A DNA stretch of 64,000 bases from Undaria pinnatifida (taxonomy: Eukaryota > Sar > Phaeophyceae > Laminariales > Alariaceae). Within the stretch, counting starts at the first letter, position 1. Every line of letters starts with the position of its first letter. The stretch is from positions 16,801,976 to 16,865,975 of the forward strand of contig JABAKD010000025.1 in NCBI GenBank assembly GCA_012845835.1. Reading direction: 5' to 3'. This document shows, in pieces, positions 24,029 through 35,630 of the stretch. The notes under the pieces were generated by a model. The model did no database searches, was not told where the DNA came from, and saw only the letters and a program-made list of their open reading frames with translations. Made by a program: the position numbers and the translations under genes.

Positions 24029-24093
24029 ATAAACGGAATGACCTCGGCATGCTACGACAGTATTCTCCAAGTCCAGAGTGACTGGAGCCTGTC
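24029..24093 (-). CDS. Exon T (weak candidate)
   Basis: The block follows GTGTTCACAG, reads QAPVTLDLENTVVACRGHSV and ends TTTAT|GTGAGT. The phases (1 to 0) fit between G and R, but nothing else supports membership in the same gene. Confidence 0.3.
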
Positions 24094-24599
24094 CTGTGAA
24101 CACGGACGTGATTTTGCACGATTTTTCAATGTGCAAACAACGGCAAAAACAACATAACCGGGTACAGTGCGGGCGCAGGAACAGGAACAGGAGCTTCGTG
24201 CGGGGACTGTTATGTCCTGCTTTCTTTTCATACTCCCACTCTAGATTTGATGTTGGAGCTCGTCTAGTGGCCACGGACAATTTAATGCAGTACGGCAGAT
24301 TACGGCGATGAGCTCATGTGAGAACAGCATCAGCTATATGCGACGGACGTGAGCCAATCTAACCCAGTAAAATGTTGTTTGCAGATTACCGCGAGTTTTG
24401 TTGAACTGCTGTGGATCATATCATATACCTGGTATATTATACCGGGTACAATAATATTAGTATGCTAACACGCTATTTTATAAAAGTATTTCAAATACGT
24501 CAGCTGTGAACTCGACCAATTGAGTGGTAGATACTCAAGCTGCGCGATGCTTCAGCCGCGTGTTCTTACATACGTATTACTTTTTGAGGATGACCCGCA

Positions 24600-25110
24600 A
24601 AAACATTTGATTACTCCTCCCGGGGCAATAAAACATCTAGGGTGGAAAATAACACCCCGGGGCGTTCTCAGAGGTAGAAGGGTTATATTTCCACGACAGC
24701 AAAAAACACCCCGGGGCGAAAAATCTCCGGGGTGTTGGTCTCTTTCTTTCTATTCGGGGGCCCGACCGGACACATACAAACACATTCTTTGCCGCGGACG
24801 TCTCGCGCTGGAACCTGCGATATCAGGCCTCAACAACTTCTGCGAGAAGGCATTTCAAGCACAGAAGACGGGCGATCGGACAAAGCTTGCGCCTTTCGCC
24901 GGCGGGGGATGAAACCCCCTCCGACGCCAAAGAGGGTCTACCGAAACGAGTACTCCACGCCCGGGGTCGACCCTTCGTCCTTGGATTGTTCTGTGAATGT
25001 CCCGCGTAGCGGCAAACAAATTACTCGAAACAAGACTAACCCGGGGCGAACTCAGAGCCAGGGGGGCGAAAAAAATAAAATTAAAAAGTACCCCGGGGCG
25101 TTTTCAACGT
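24600..25110. repeat. Recurrent CACCCCGGGGCG palindromes
   Basis: The motif or its core occurs at least five times with AAAAA flanks. The long plus frame 24732-25334 across it lacks splice or codon support and is not called. Confidence 0.45.
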
Positions 25111-25333
25111 GTTTGGGCTTCACCGGCGGTAGTTTGGGAGGGGGGGCGTTCTCATGGAAGGAGACGTTCTCAAATGACTGTTACGGTAGGTTAATGACTC
25201 CCCTAAATGCTGCCAGGGTGAACAGGACCATTGTGCCAAGGCGACTTCAGTCCATAATCGTTCCGCGTACTGATACGAGCATAGATGGCAACCCATATGA
25301 AGGAGGACAAATACACCAATTGTTTGCCTTCTG

Positions 25334-25560
25334 ACGATGTACAATGCATACGAACCCATTCTAATATAAACAGAACAGAACGGATGCTCGTACTCGTGTT
25401 TCGTGTAAGGTGTACAGCAGTGCATTCTAACCCATTACAATGCAGGTCGGATAGAACTATTAATAATACTCGCGTCTCGTGCACGATGTGCAGTGCACAT
25501 TAATCCATTCCAATATGGCCAGTGTAGAACGAAAACTCGTGTCTGTCTCGAGCACCTTTT
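25334..25560. repeat. Three ~75-bp tandem units
   Basis: TGCATACGAACCCATTCTAA, TGCATTCTAACCCATTACAA and TGCACATTAATCCATTCCAA begin successive units, each with a CTCGTGT..CGTG end. Confidence 0.65.
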
Positions 25561-26289
25561 CGGCGGTACGTAACGCGAAAGCCGACAAAATTCGTAATAT
25601 TCCTAATACGGAGGATAAAGAGTAATGAGGGCCCACGATAAACACAATATATATATACATATTCCACTGTTTTTGCTCACGTTTTTTTTGTCCTGATTAC
25701 AACTACGCTCCCCCGTGATAAGATCGAAGAACAAAAGGGAATCGGGTGTTCTGTTGAAACCGACGCAATTGACTATTCCAGCATCATGGGTCTCTACCGA
25801 CGTAGGGACTTATTATGGTAAAAGGCAGGAAGGCGAGAAACGGTTGGCTGCTCTCGGGTGCCGCTTGCTTGACGCGCACAGCTGCAAGTTATAGCGGAGG
25901 CACACGAGCGGATGACACCTGCTGCCGATTGATACGAGGTATGCCTAGAGACCAGCACTACCGTCTTGTTGTGGTTTCTCCAGCCCACCTGCTCCTTACG
26001 TCTGCAGATATCCACAATTATGGCAGAGATAATTCCGCCGACTTGACTAAAACAGACACTTCCTTTGTGTTCTTCGAGCTCAAGAATTATATTCACATCG
26101 CGATTACCGACTACCAAGTACGCATTATTGTGTAACCTTCGAATTGTCATGTTATTTTACACAGTATAGCATGAATATTTGTATTTCGTGCCTTTTGTCG
26201 GCGGCATGGAACGCGAAAGCTGACATACTGTTTGAAATAGAATGTTCGACCGTGAAGACTAAGACTCGAACACAGGCGCGCAGCAACAC

Positions 26290-26690
26290 GAAGTGTTTAT
26301 CCTACTACTACCATAAAAGTACTACTGTCTCGTACTATTGTCAAGTAGTACTATTCTACACTACTACAGCTACTGCTACCACTACTACTCCTTCAGTACT
26401 GCTAATCTATAATACAATCACAACTACTACCACTACTAGTGCTGTTGTTACTGCTGATACCGCTACTACCACAAATGCTATTATACTATTTTTTAAAGCA
26501 CTAATATCACCACTACCACTATACTACTGCAACTACTTACTGCAAATACAAGTGCTACTACCATTATAAACGACTACCATTAATGCTGCTGCTACTACTG
26601 CTACTACTACTTTATACTACTACAGCTACTGCTACCACTACTACTGTTGCTACTGTTACTGCTGCTACTGCTATTACCACAATTTATATT
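26290..26690. repeat. Degenerate ACT/CTG trinucleotide tract
   Basis: CTACTACTGCTACCACTACT-type triplets over ~400 bp, immediately before an R1 copy. Confidence 0.8.
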
Positions 26691-26850
26691 CGAAAAATGA
26701 AAATACATTCCAGCTGTGAGTTCGAATATTTTGTCGAAACTCATCTTTGCAAGCTGTGTGTGATACTCCGATCGCGCGTATTACAGGTTGTGTGCCCTCA
26801 TTAAGGATAGGTCGGCGACTCCCCTTGCAACTACAATTGATATTATAATA
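26690..26850 (+). repeat. R1 partial copy
   Basis: CATTCCAGCTGTGAGTTCGA through GGCGACTCCCCTTGCAACTA; the right half is missing. Short relatives occur near 10090, 15880, 23110, 24500, 39705 and 58100. Confidence 0.65.
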
Positions 26851-27189
26851 TTGTCAAAAGTATTACCATTACCACTACTACACTTCTCATGCTACCACTT
26901 TGCTAACATTATATATACGACTACCGGTATTATCAATACTACACGCGATGAAACTAAATGACGATTATACGAGTAGGCCACGGAAAGATTCCAAAGCTGC
27001 TGGGGTGGAGGATTTGCCCGAACTACATTGCAACGACTTGTACGACACGCTTAGCGTTATCACCACTCCTGCTGCCGCAAGCTCTGTCACACTAGATGGT
27101 GGACAACGCTTCACGCGGTAACAAAGCTCGCTAATCAAAAAAGTTGAAGCTCTCGCTAGGAACTCTTGTTGCTGAATATATATATACCT

Positions 27190-27310
27190 GTCGTCAATCC
27201 GACCGAACCCAACCCAACCCAACCCAACCCAACCCAACCCAACCCAACCCAACCCAACCCAACCCAACCCAACCCAACCCAACCCAACCCAACCCAACCC
27301 AACCCAGCGC
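27190..27310. repeat. (AACCC)n array, ~21 units
   Basis: A near-perfect CCCAA pentamer run. It is followed by GGGGCGTTGGCGTGTGTGCG, also found after a short AACCC run at 7636-7700, so the array belongs to a dispersed element. Confidence 0.85.
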
Positions 27311-27507
27311 ACCCCAACCCCACAACCCACCCAGTAGTTTGCTGCCATGGGGCGTTGGCGTGTGTGCGGCCCCGAACGGTAAAAATGGGGTCTTATGGGA
27401 GATCAGGTCATTGGGTGAGACATGCACCATGAAAAACCGGGCACGCGAGGATGGAGAAAAAGAGCCCCCACTTTCTTATTTTTTCGACGCCGTCGGGAAT
27501 TAGAATT

Positions 27508-27636
27508 AGGCATTGCTCTTGCTTGTAGTGGGAAACATATATCTTCTAGTATAGGCGGGAAAAAGATGCCGATTTGACCGCTCTTAGGTCCCGAATGCTC
27601 TTATCCTGGGTGCTCTTAATCGGGGTACCCACTATA
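27508..27636. mobile_element. Partial Tc1/mariner-type MITE
   Basis: It shares GTATAGGCGGGA, CCGCTCTTAGGTCCCGAATG and the right end TTAATCGGGGTACCCACTAT with 16259-16441. The left tip is missing. Confidence 0.65.
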
Positions 27637-27963
27637 GCAACATCATTCCCTGGCTGTAGTAGTAAACAGCAAAATTCTCTAGGCATACAGTGTAGGCCCG
27701 CCAACGCGCAACTCCTATTCGGAGCGAGCCCCAGATTCTTTTTCAGATTTTTTCGTGACACCACCCTTGAACAACCTTGAGCATACGCTAACATGCACCA
27801 CTGGTAGGACATAGTTTAGCCCTCCTCGCAGAGCACGATTTCTTAGCGTCCGCCGAAAAGTGAGCGTCATTTTTTTGTTGGGCACTTTCTTTATGTAGCA
27901 GCAAACAACACTATTCCCTAGCTATCCGTAGCAGTTAACAACAACGACATTAGTTTCCTCTAC

Positions 27964-28006
27964 CATCTCCCACAAGGCGTTGCTCCTCCTGATCGCTTGG
28001 CATGGC
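27964..28006 (-). CDS. Exon G (weak candidate)
   Basis: A 43-base block after CACAACGTAG reads AMPSDQEEQRLVGD and ends GATG|GTAGAG. Phase 0 fits exon F. There is no homologous edge copy, so support is only splice-like signals and an open frame. Confidence 0.25.
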
Positions 28007-28180
28007 CTACGTTGTGATTGCGCAGACCGGCTGTAAAGGGCACCGCACGCAACCAGCTAGTAACAGTAATACCTAGCCGACTAATAACTATAACTATTCG
28101 GCGACGTGCTATTCGTTACTATTAGCATATTCAGCCATCTCACAACCCTAGATAGCAGTACATATATCGGTCCAACTCAC

Positions 28181-28234
28181 CTGCAACTCATCCCACGGCT
28201 TTGACGACGCCCACTTGAACACCGGTTTTGTCCC
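28181..28234 (-). CDS. Exon F
   Basis: The 54-base block reads GTKPVFKWASSKPWDELQ, 18 codons in phase 0 on both sides, and ends CTGCAG|GTGAGT. The acceptor GAATGAAG has no good pyrimidine tract. About five copies of its first ~25 bases lie upstream. Confidence 0.75.
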
Positions 28235-28556
28235 CTTCATTCACATAGGCGATTAGGGAGGCGGTCATCGGGGGGGCGGGGGGGGGGCATGGGAGGGTGC
28301 TTTTAGAACTGCGCTCGTGTTTTTGGGTTAAAATGACTTGGAATTAGTATCGGACAACTTGAGCAATTCCAAACGGGGTAAACAGGAGGCTTGAGTACGG
28401 GGACGATATTTATATGTTGCTTGCCTTAGTCATTTTACCATTGACTACGCACCTCTGTCGAGACGGAGCATACAACGGGGTGGGTACTTAAGCACCGGTT
28501 TCGCTACCTTCAACCACAAAAAGGGAGGCGATTATGGTGGGGGAGGAGGGGGGGGG

Positions 28557-29095
28557 GTACTCATTTGTTGCTTGCCTTAGTCATTTCACCATTGACCACG
28601 CATCCCTTCCGAGACGGAGCGCCGTCCCTACTCCTAGTAGAGACACCTCCAACGTTTGGGCGCTCACTGCGCTTCTTCCGTATATTACATAGAAACAGTT
28701 TGTTTATCCTATCCCCATCCTGTTTCGCCATCTGCGGCCACCATCTATCTCCTAGGATAGCGATCGTTTTCTCGCTAATCTCTAGTCTACCATACTCTTC
28801 CATGTCACATACGTCTAATTTCCTCATCTCCTCTAACGCATCCCGTTCCTCCTTGTACACTATCACTTTCTCTCACTATATGAGTTCTACTCTCTATTAT
28901 TGTGCTACACGGGCACATATTTGTAGCCACGTCCTCCTCCTCCCGACTACTGGTATGTCTCTTTCTTCCTTCAAGTAGCTCCAGGTCTCCTACACCCTAC
29001 ACGAAATCGCAGTTTCATTCGGCTTTTTCGCGTAGTGCATTGGGCCGTGCAGATATGTTTTCATTCTAATATCTTCCCTCAAACCCCCGCATATC
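28557..29095 (-). pseudogene. Non-LTR retrotransposon 3' fragment with CPC-H motif
   Basis: The minus strand reads MCPCSTIIESRTHIV, then after a shift YKEERDALEEMRKLDVCDME, SEKTIAILGDRWWPQMAKQD and KKRSERPNVGGVSTRSRDGA to the stop. C-x-C-x8-H is typical of the C-terminal CCHC knuckle of LINE proteins; the fourth position is Ser. It lies in the intron between exons B and F. Confidence 0.6.
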
Positions 29096-29145
29096 TTAGC
29101 GGGGGTGGGGGGGGGGGGGTACTCATTTCATGCATAGCCATAAGT

Positions 29146-30640
29146 TCATACAAGGGCTCCGCTCCGTGGGAGGCTGACGCCGCCCGCTACGCTGGCGCAA
29201 GAAAGAACACAACCAAATGTGAACGGGGCAGAACTAATAGGCCCATGATTGGTACAACTAGCGATTTGATAATGCCAAGAGCTACTTGTGCAGAACTGGT
29301 TGGCCTGTGCTGTGCTGTGTTCTTTTCGGCGATACCACGTTCTGATCGGATATACGGGTGCAATTTGCGGGGGAAAAACATGACCGACCGAGAAAAAGCA
29401 AACAAATGAAGAAGCAAAAATACTTGTAGTCTACACATGTAAATATACCGGCACCTGGCACCTGATACTTTTCGCATGATACCTGGTACCGTATGTGCGA
29501 AAGCAAGCACAGCGCAGCACGGCACAGCACCGCACCCCAGGGCAAAAGGCACGGCACCGCATGACGCTGCGCTGAGCAATACTCGTAGCTGGGCAGAGCT
29601 GCGGTAGTTCATTTTTCTGTGTTTCAGCAATGTCCTGTAGTAGTACCACCAAACCTGGTGTGTTAATAGTAAGGCCTCCGCTTCGCTCGTGCAAGGAAGA
29701 AAGCACTAAAACATACAAAGGGGGTAGAAAAAAGAGGCCCATGGTTTGGTGCGACTAGATAATTGATCATGTCAAGAGCTATTTGTGCAGAGCTGGTTAC
29801 CCTGTTGTGCTGAGCTGCGCACTGCTGTGCTGTGTGCTTGCTGGCGAGGTCACGTTCTGATTGGCAGCACGGGTGCAAAGTTTGGGGGGGGGGGGGCGGG
29901 GGACATGGGGACCGAGAGAGGACAATCAACCGAAGAATGCCAACAAGCCGAGTACACAACACGTTCATACCGGTACCTGGTACTTCGCATCATACCTGGT
30001 ACTGCCGTATGTGTTTGAACGAAAGCACAGCGCAGTACGACACAACACCGCACCGCGCCGCAGGGTAAGGCACGGCACCGCACGACACCGCACGGCGCTG
30101 CGCTGCTGAGCTATATATAGCTGGGCTGAGCTGAGCTGGGGGTGCACGTACTGTGATTCATCAAAGTAGTATGTACAAACGTGGTGGTGTTGCAGTCAAG
30201 TACCGGTACCAAACCGCTTCGCTCGCGCAAGGAAGAAAGCAACTAAAACATGTAAGATGGGCAGAAAGAAGAGGCCCATGATTTGGTGCGACTAGCGAAT
30301 TGATATAACGTCAAGAGCTGCTTGTGCAAAGCAGAGCTAGTTACCCTGTCGTGCTGTGCTGTGTACTGCTGTGCTGTGTGCTTCTTGGCCATGTCACGTT
30401 CTCATCGGCAGTACGGATGTAATTTGCGGGGGCGGGGGGGGGGCGTTGGGACCGAGAGAGGGCAATCAACCTAAGAAAGCAAACAACAACACGACAGTAC
30501 ACAACACGTACATACCGGTGGTACCTGGTATTTGGTTCTTCGCATCATACACGGTAGTGCTGTATGTTCGAACGAAAGCACGGTAGCACGAAACGGCACC
30601 ACAGTGTGGAGCGAGAAATCAAAGAAAAAGCTGGACCGTT
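29146..30640. repeat. Three tandem ~510-bp units with GTGCC-rich stretch
   Basis: Units begin near 29146, 29690 and 30216 with CGCAAGGAAGAAAGCA-like sequence, and carry AGAGGCCCATG, TTGTGCAGAGCTGGTT, a poly-G run, GGGGACCGAGAGAGGACAAT, the TACCTGGTAC motif and a CGGCACCGCACG-like stretch. A single inverted copy is at 8980-9445. It lies within the exon B-F intron. Confidence 0.75.
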
Positions 30641-31155
30641 CAGCAAGTAATACACAGCGGCAAACTAGCGGCGAATTGTAGGAAGTTCAACTTGTTACAC
30701 AAAAAGGAAGAACAAATCGCGAAAGAGTTCAAAATCACTCGTGTTGGCAGATTGGTTTTTAGAAGGGAGCAGCTGAAAAGTCAAGAAACAAGTAACAACT
30801 GGCAAAAAACGAGCAAAAATAAATATATTATGGTAGGGCAAGAAACCAAAGAAAAGCTGGACCGTTCCGCGAGTAATGCACGGAGGCAGTGTCCAAGTGG
30901 GACCCCCGGAGTTGCCACGGATGTACCAACCGAGAACTTTATGCAGGAAGGTAATAATATGTATTTCTATGGTCATGACCCTTTTAGCGTTGTATCCCAT
31001 TACAGAGACAAAACACCTGGAAACTAGAATAGAAGCTGTTTAGGTAGGAGTTCAAAAAGCGTTAAACACCGGCTCGATTCCCTTCAAGCGAACAGTAAGG
31101 CGATAATGGGGGGGGGGGATACGGGAGGGGCGGGAGGGGCAAGGGAGTGGGGGGG

Positions 31156-31222
31156 GTACTCATTTGTTGCTTGCCTTAGTCATTTGACCATTGACCACGC
31201 ATCCCTTTCGAGACGGAGCACC
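31156..31222 (-). repeat. Short LINE 3'-end copy
   Basis: It carries GGTACTCATTTGTTGCTTGC and the next ~45 bases of the LINE tail, then diverges. A similar stub is at 28419-28472. Each stub and each longer copy sits beside a poly-G run and an exon F edge copy. Confidence 0.65.
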
Positions 31223-31249
31223 GCCTTTCGAGACGGGGCAAGGGAGACA

Positions 31250-31660
31250 AAGGGTAATTGAACAACGGTTTTGTTTCCTTCGCAGAGGCAACCATAGAGG
31301 TTATTATCTTGGTTTTGGGAGAAAACTGGATAATTCCCTTTGACGATTATGGGGGAGGGGGGTACGGAAGGGGGGGGGGGCGGGGTACGTCTACACAGGT
31401 TTTCTAGCATCCACGGAGACGATTATGGAAGTGGACGGGTTTTTTTCGCAGGTGTGTGTGCTTAACATGGGGGGGGGGGGTAAATACAGGTCCCGCTGCC
31501 TTCACAAAGACGATTACGGAAGCGATTATGAAGATGGGGGACAGGGGATGTTAAACCCTGATGGCACTGTACACCCCTTCCGGGGACAAAAAAAATGGAA
31601 ATATAATAGGAAATGTTTAGGAGTTGAAAAAGGGTTAAACACCGGAATCATTCCCTTCAA
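31250..31660 (-). repeat. Exon F 5'-edge copies in poly-G units
   Basis: Degenerate copies of the intron end plus first codons of exon F (GAAGGGAAT..ACCGGTGTTTAA on the minus strand) occur near 31255-31280, 31480-31505 and 31632-31660, with others near 31060-31085 and 28484-28505. Each is associated with a plus-strand poly-G run. All are upstream of exon F. Confidence 0.65.
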
Positions 31661-31694
31661 GCGAAGAGTAGGGTCATTGTTGGGGGGGGGGGGA

Positions 31695-32430
31695 GGGCGT
31701 ACTCATTTGCTGTTTGCCTTAGTCATTTGACCATTGACCACGCATGCATCCCTTTCGAGACGGAGCACCGTTCCTAGTCCTAATATAGGCACCTCCAACA
31801 TTTGGGCGCTCATTACTACTGCATAGAAACTTTTGGCTTATCCTATCCCCGTCCTGTTTCGTCGTCTGCGGCCACCATCTATCTCCTAGGGTAGCGATCG
31901 TTTTCTTGCTACTCTCTAGTCTGCCACATCCTCCTCCCGACTACTGGTATATCTCTTTCCTTTTTCTGGTAGGTTCAGGTCCCCTACACGAAAACGCAGT
32001 TTTTGCTTTTTCGCGGAGTCCATTGGGCCGTGCAGCTACGTTTTCATTGCAATTTCTTCCCTCAACCCCCCGTATGTCTCCAAGTGCTTCTCCTCTTTCA
32101 CCTTATTTCTTAGCGTTTGCCTTTCCCTTTCTTCTAGTCTTCCTTTTACTTTTGTCTTGAACCCGCCAAACTTCTACGTAGACAGCACCTCTTCTTGGTC
32201 TCCCCGTATATTCTTCCATATTTTCTCGACTACGTTATCCCATCTTATTCCAGCTCGCCCTTTTGTTGCTTTCTCCCATACAGCTCTATCAACAATGGCT
32301 GGCAACCTCTTATCTGGCATGTTATGTACTTTATATTGCTATTTCAACTTTCTCACGTCTCTATTTGTTTCAAGCGGGTACATTCCTAGTTTTGCTCTTA
32401 ATATTTTTATTACTCGTCGTTCTTGGCGGA
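31695..32430 (-). pseudogene. Non-LTR retrotransposon 3' fragment (longest copy)
   Basis: Minus-strand pieces read LPAIVDRAVWEKATKGRAGI, RWDNVVEKIWKNIRGDQEEV, then GRLEERERQTLRNKVKEEK and the tail SERPNVGG-like ...APSRKG, with several stops and shifts. The next copy (28557) has the fuller tail. The 3' end runs into GAGTACCCCCC rather than poly(A). The CPC...SRTHIV zinc-knuckle region is deleted here. Confidence 0.6.
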
Positions 32431-32539
32431 GGCAGGGGGCGGGGGGGGGGGGGGGGCGAACAAAAACAAAGAAGCAATACTTGCGCACCGCAGCCTTTGC
32501 CGCATTGGTACAGCAGTTACACGCAACGTCACAGCCCAC

Positions 32540-32612
32540 CCCGCAGACGGGGCAGGCGTTGAGACAAGTCGACAGGAAGAGAAGATGCAGTTCTATTTTC
32601 ATTATCGTATCG
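32540..32612 (-). repeat. Exon B 3'-edge copy
   Basis: The minus strand reads LHLLFLSTCLNACPVCG, matching LQLLFLAACLNAYSVFR, followed by GTGGGC. It is downstream of exon B and lacks the 5' half. Confidence 0.75.
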
Positions 32613-32724
32613 TCGACATCGAACAGCGAACTTCCGACGTGTCTTATTGAAATTTTGCATGTATAATAACAAAATACCGAACAATCGATATTTTCGCATC
32701 GAAAAACTCCTTGTCACAACTCAC

Positions 32725-32863
32725 CCTAAAAACAGAGTAGGCGTTAAGACAAGCCGCCAGGAAGAGAAGCTGCAAGCTGTTCATCTTGTCCCCCAAGATG
32801 TCTTGCCGCGCCAGGTTCATGGCGATGATCGACCCGCACAGCTCGAACAGCGGGAAAAAACCC
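32725..32863 (-). CDS. Exon B, two hydrophobic segments
   Basis: The acceptor is GCGTAAGCAG and the donor TTTAGG|GTGAGT. The block reads GFFPLFELCGSIIAMNLARQ, DILGDKMNSLQLLFLAACLN and AYSVFR. It joins exon A in phase 2 and exon F in phase 0. It has 5'-edge copies upstream and a 3'-edge copy downstream, the clearest example in the window. Confidence 0.85.
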
Positions 32864-33033
32864 CTGCTTACGCACGATGTATGAGTCGTTTGAGCTTGCG
32901 TTACTTGTGTGTGCACAGGTGCGTTGCGTGTCTGCGAGCTACTGCAATAATGGATATCATATCATGTACACGTTCGATAATTCGAAATATAAAAAAATCG
33001 AATTTGTGATACACAGATCGAAGCTTTCGTCGT

Positions 33034-33852
33034 CTCCCAAGGTGTCTTGCCGCGCCAGGTTCATGGCGATAATCGACGCGCTTAGCTCGAACAGCGAAAA
33101 TAACCCCCTGCATGCAATACGGCGTGATTGATGTATGCGTTGCATGAGCAAAATGTGTTATTTGTGACCGAAAAATATACTTGTGTGTGCACGCAATATT
33201 GCAGCTTTTTACATAACATCAAACGCTTCAATATTTCGATATATCGTTATTGCTGTACATGTCGAAAGTTTCAATACATCGAAAGATCGATTTTGCGAAA
33301 TCACGAAAAATCAAAATACCGAACTTGGGACATATCGAAATACAAAATATCGAACTTGCGATGTGTCAAAATATCAAATTGTCTACATTTCGATATATCG
33401 TATCGGCCACAAGATGTCTTGCCGCGTCATCTCAACCCGCACAACTCGATACGCGGAAAGAATCCCCTGCTTGCGGCACGATAAATGTATGCGGTGTGTG
33501 AGCGTGATGTGTCATTTTTGTATGAGCATACCGCGTTGCGTGACATACCCATATTTCCACGGTGAGCTTCAGCGAAATCGGGCAATATGGGCTTTGTGCG
33601 TACGAAAGGGTTGGTCAATCAAATTAATGCGGGAAATGGATCTTCTTGATAACCGGGCAGTGCCCAACCGAACACCGCTCCACGTACGAAAGCACCTGCA
33701 GTTTTTCGTGCATGCGCATAAAGTAACATGTGACATTTGTGTGTGGGCACAGCTCGAACAGCGGCAAGAAAAATGTGCAGAAATGGCGTCAAATGCGAGA
33801 CTTGGTGCTTTATATACGCGCACCGCTCAAACTGCGGAATGCACCCACTGCT
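33034..33852 (-). repeat. Array of exon B 5'-edge copies
   Basis: Four fragments match the start of exon B: about 33034-33107 (LFELSASIIAMNLARQDTLG), 33413-33466 (FFPRIELCG), 33749-33775 (FLPLFELC) and 33821-33852 (CIPQFERC). All are upstream of exon B in gene orientation and lack its 3' half. Two keep a CAG-like acceptor. Confidence 0.8.
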
Positions 33853-33983
33853 CACGGCCCAATCGGTGTATGCCTTGTATGGACGTAAGGTGTCATTTGT
33901 ATCATTTGTATGCGCAGAATGTGAGCAAGCGTGATAGTGGTGTGCGTGTGCGCGCACGGCTGTCCCAGGGCGTATTTGCTCAC

Positions 33984-34352
33984 CTTGCGAGCGTAAAACA
34001 ACGCGTTCTGCTCTTGAAATCCCTGGTGTAGACCAGCACGAGCTGCATACTCTTTATACACTACATGCCTTGTTTAACTAAATTGATCACCCCTCCTCCC
34101 CCCCCCTGCCCTTCCTCGAAACCCACCTTGCGATGCCAACAAAAGCCTTGTGCTCCTGGAAACCCCTCGTGCAGACCAGCACACGCTGCACACTCTTTGT
34201 ACACACCTACATCTACACGTTTGACCGATATGAACAAACAGATGTAGATGTATCACCCTCTTTTCACCTCGCCCTCCTCCCCCACCCCTCCCCTACCTCC
34301 CCCCCTTGCGAGCGGAAAAAGCGCCTTGTGCTCTTGGAAATACCTCGTGCAA
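33984..34352 (-). repeat. Array of exon A 3'-edge copies
   Basis: Copies at about 34305-34352 (YFQEHKALFPLAR), 34127-34190 (QRVLVCTRGFQEHKAFVGIA) and 33984-34050 (LVLVYTRDFKSRTRCFTLA) match the end of exon A. Two keep a GT donor (GTGGGT, GTGAGC). The sequence between is C-rich on the plus strand. Confidence 0.85.
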
Positions 34353-34497
34353 ACAAGCATGCGCCAGCATGCGCTGCACACTTTTGAAACGCCTATAACT
34401 AGATGCCTTACTTGAATAAAAAAAAAGGTTCGTTCACGAACTTTTCCCCTTCCCCTATCCCGACCTCCCCGCCACAACACCCCTCTAAGAAGCCCAC

Positions 34498-34713
34498 CTT
34501 GCGAGAGCAAAAAACGCCTTGTGCTCTTGGAAATCCTTCGTGTAGACCAGCACGCGCTGCATGGTGCACGCAGCCTTAAGCCCCATAGCCGAGCCCATAA
34601 CATACAGAAGGTAGGTGTGCACGTGTGTTGGTTCCTGCGCTGCTTCTAGGGCGGTGGCTGCGAACGCAGCCTTAGCTGCATCTTCGTTGCTGGCCGTGAC
34701 GGCCGCTGAGCCT
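34498..34713 (-). CDS. Exon A, membrane segment plus basic loop
   Basis: The acceptor is CCTGTTTTCCAG and the donor GCAAG|GTGGGC. The 216-base block reads GSAAVTASNEDAAKAAFAAT, ALEAAQEPTHVHTYLLYVMG, SAMGLKAACTMQRVLVYTKD and FQEHKAFFALA. Both ends are phase 2, matching exons D and B. Three copies of the last 45-70 bases lie downstream. Confidence 0.85.
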
Positions 34714-34916
34714 CTGGAAAACAGGCTTTTGTATTTAGGGATTTTTCAGGTTATAGTATTTGTTTTCGGGGGGAGGGGGCAGCAGAAGCGCGGGGAGGGA
34801 GGGGCGAGGTTGGAAATACAGGCAGCGAAAGACAGCCTTAGCACCGTCGTCGTTGCTGACAGCGACAGCCGCAGACCGTCTGAGTCATCCCCGGCTAGGG
34901 GTACAGCAGGAATTTC

Positions 34917-35140
34917 TTGAGCTCCAAACATGAGGAACTCAACATTTCACCCGAAACGTGACTTCGAAAATATTCGTTCGCGCAACCCGACCAACGCCGC
35001 CACGCGATAGTCCTAAAACAAATACAATTATCATACTAACCGATAATTCCACACGTGAGGAGCTCAACCGATCATATCGATCAGAAACGGATGGCCCAAA
35101 AGGTGCGACTCCAGCCGGGGGATGACTCGTCTGGAAAACC
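34917..35140. repeat. GAGGAGCTCAA family copy (intron D-A)
   Basis: TTGAGCTCCAAACATGAGG, CACCCGAAACGTGACTTCG and CACACGTGAGGAGCTCAACC match 5409-5640. Confidence 0.6.
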
Positions 35141-35277
35141 GGTTTTATCTAACACTTCGCAGCACTTTTGCTTTGCTTTGGGGGTGGGGAGAGGGGAGGT
35201 GCTCAATCTCCCCAACCCCTCCCTCCCCCCCCCCCCCTCCTCCCCAATATCGATGCAGCCAACAAAAGGCGACTTAC

Positions 35278-35603
35278 CCCAATCTCGACCGCGCCCCTGG
35301 CTTCTCAGCAGTATCCTTCTCCCCCGCCCCCGCCCCCGCCGATGTTGTTGTGGTTTTCGCCATCGATGGTGATGCAAGAGGGTCGTTGTTACCAGCGAAC
35401 CCGTCAGGGTTTGGTCCTTCGTCGCGCCCAATGGCGGCGGTGGTGGTGGTGGCGGCGGTGGCGGTGGGGGAGGGGGGAGGGGGGGCGACCATGCGCTTCG
35501 GTAGTGCCCCCAATCGCCGGACGATCCATACCTGGTTCAGCATCGAGTCCGACATAGCGGAACGTAAGATAGGGCCGGTATACTTCGTGGTTGTCGCTTC
35601 AAA
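35278..35603 (-). CDS. Exon D, loop with low-complexity Pro/Ala/Thr stretch
   Basis: The block reads FEATTTKYTGPILRSAMSDS, MLNQVWIVRRLGALPKRMVA, then Pro-, Ala- and Thr-rich low complexity, and ends EKPGARSRL at a GG|GTAAGT donor. The 5' boundary is uncertain: AG sites at 35620, 35603 and 35582 exist, and the last two fit the phase. A hAT-type MITE is inserted at 35631, only tens of bases upstream of the acceptor. Confidence 0.65.
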
Positions 35604-35630
35604 CTCATCCGGCAGGATAACTGTAATTGC

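Noticed and set aside
24732-25334. 200-codon plus-strand frame
   Set aside because: It runs through CCCCGGGG palindromic repeats; no coding bias, homology impression or splice context.
27190-27310. Chromosome end
   Set aside because: (AACCC)n is internal, flanked by an interspersed repeat, and another short run exists at 7636.
26965-27503. Open frames of QPNPTQPNP or GWVGLGWVGL type
   Set aside because: Direct translation of the (AACCC)n array.
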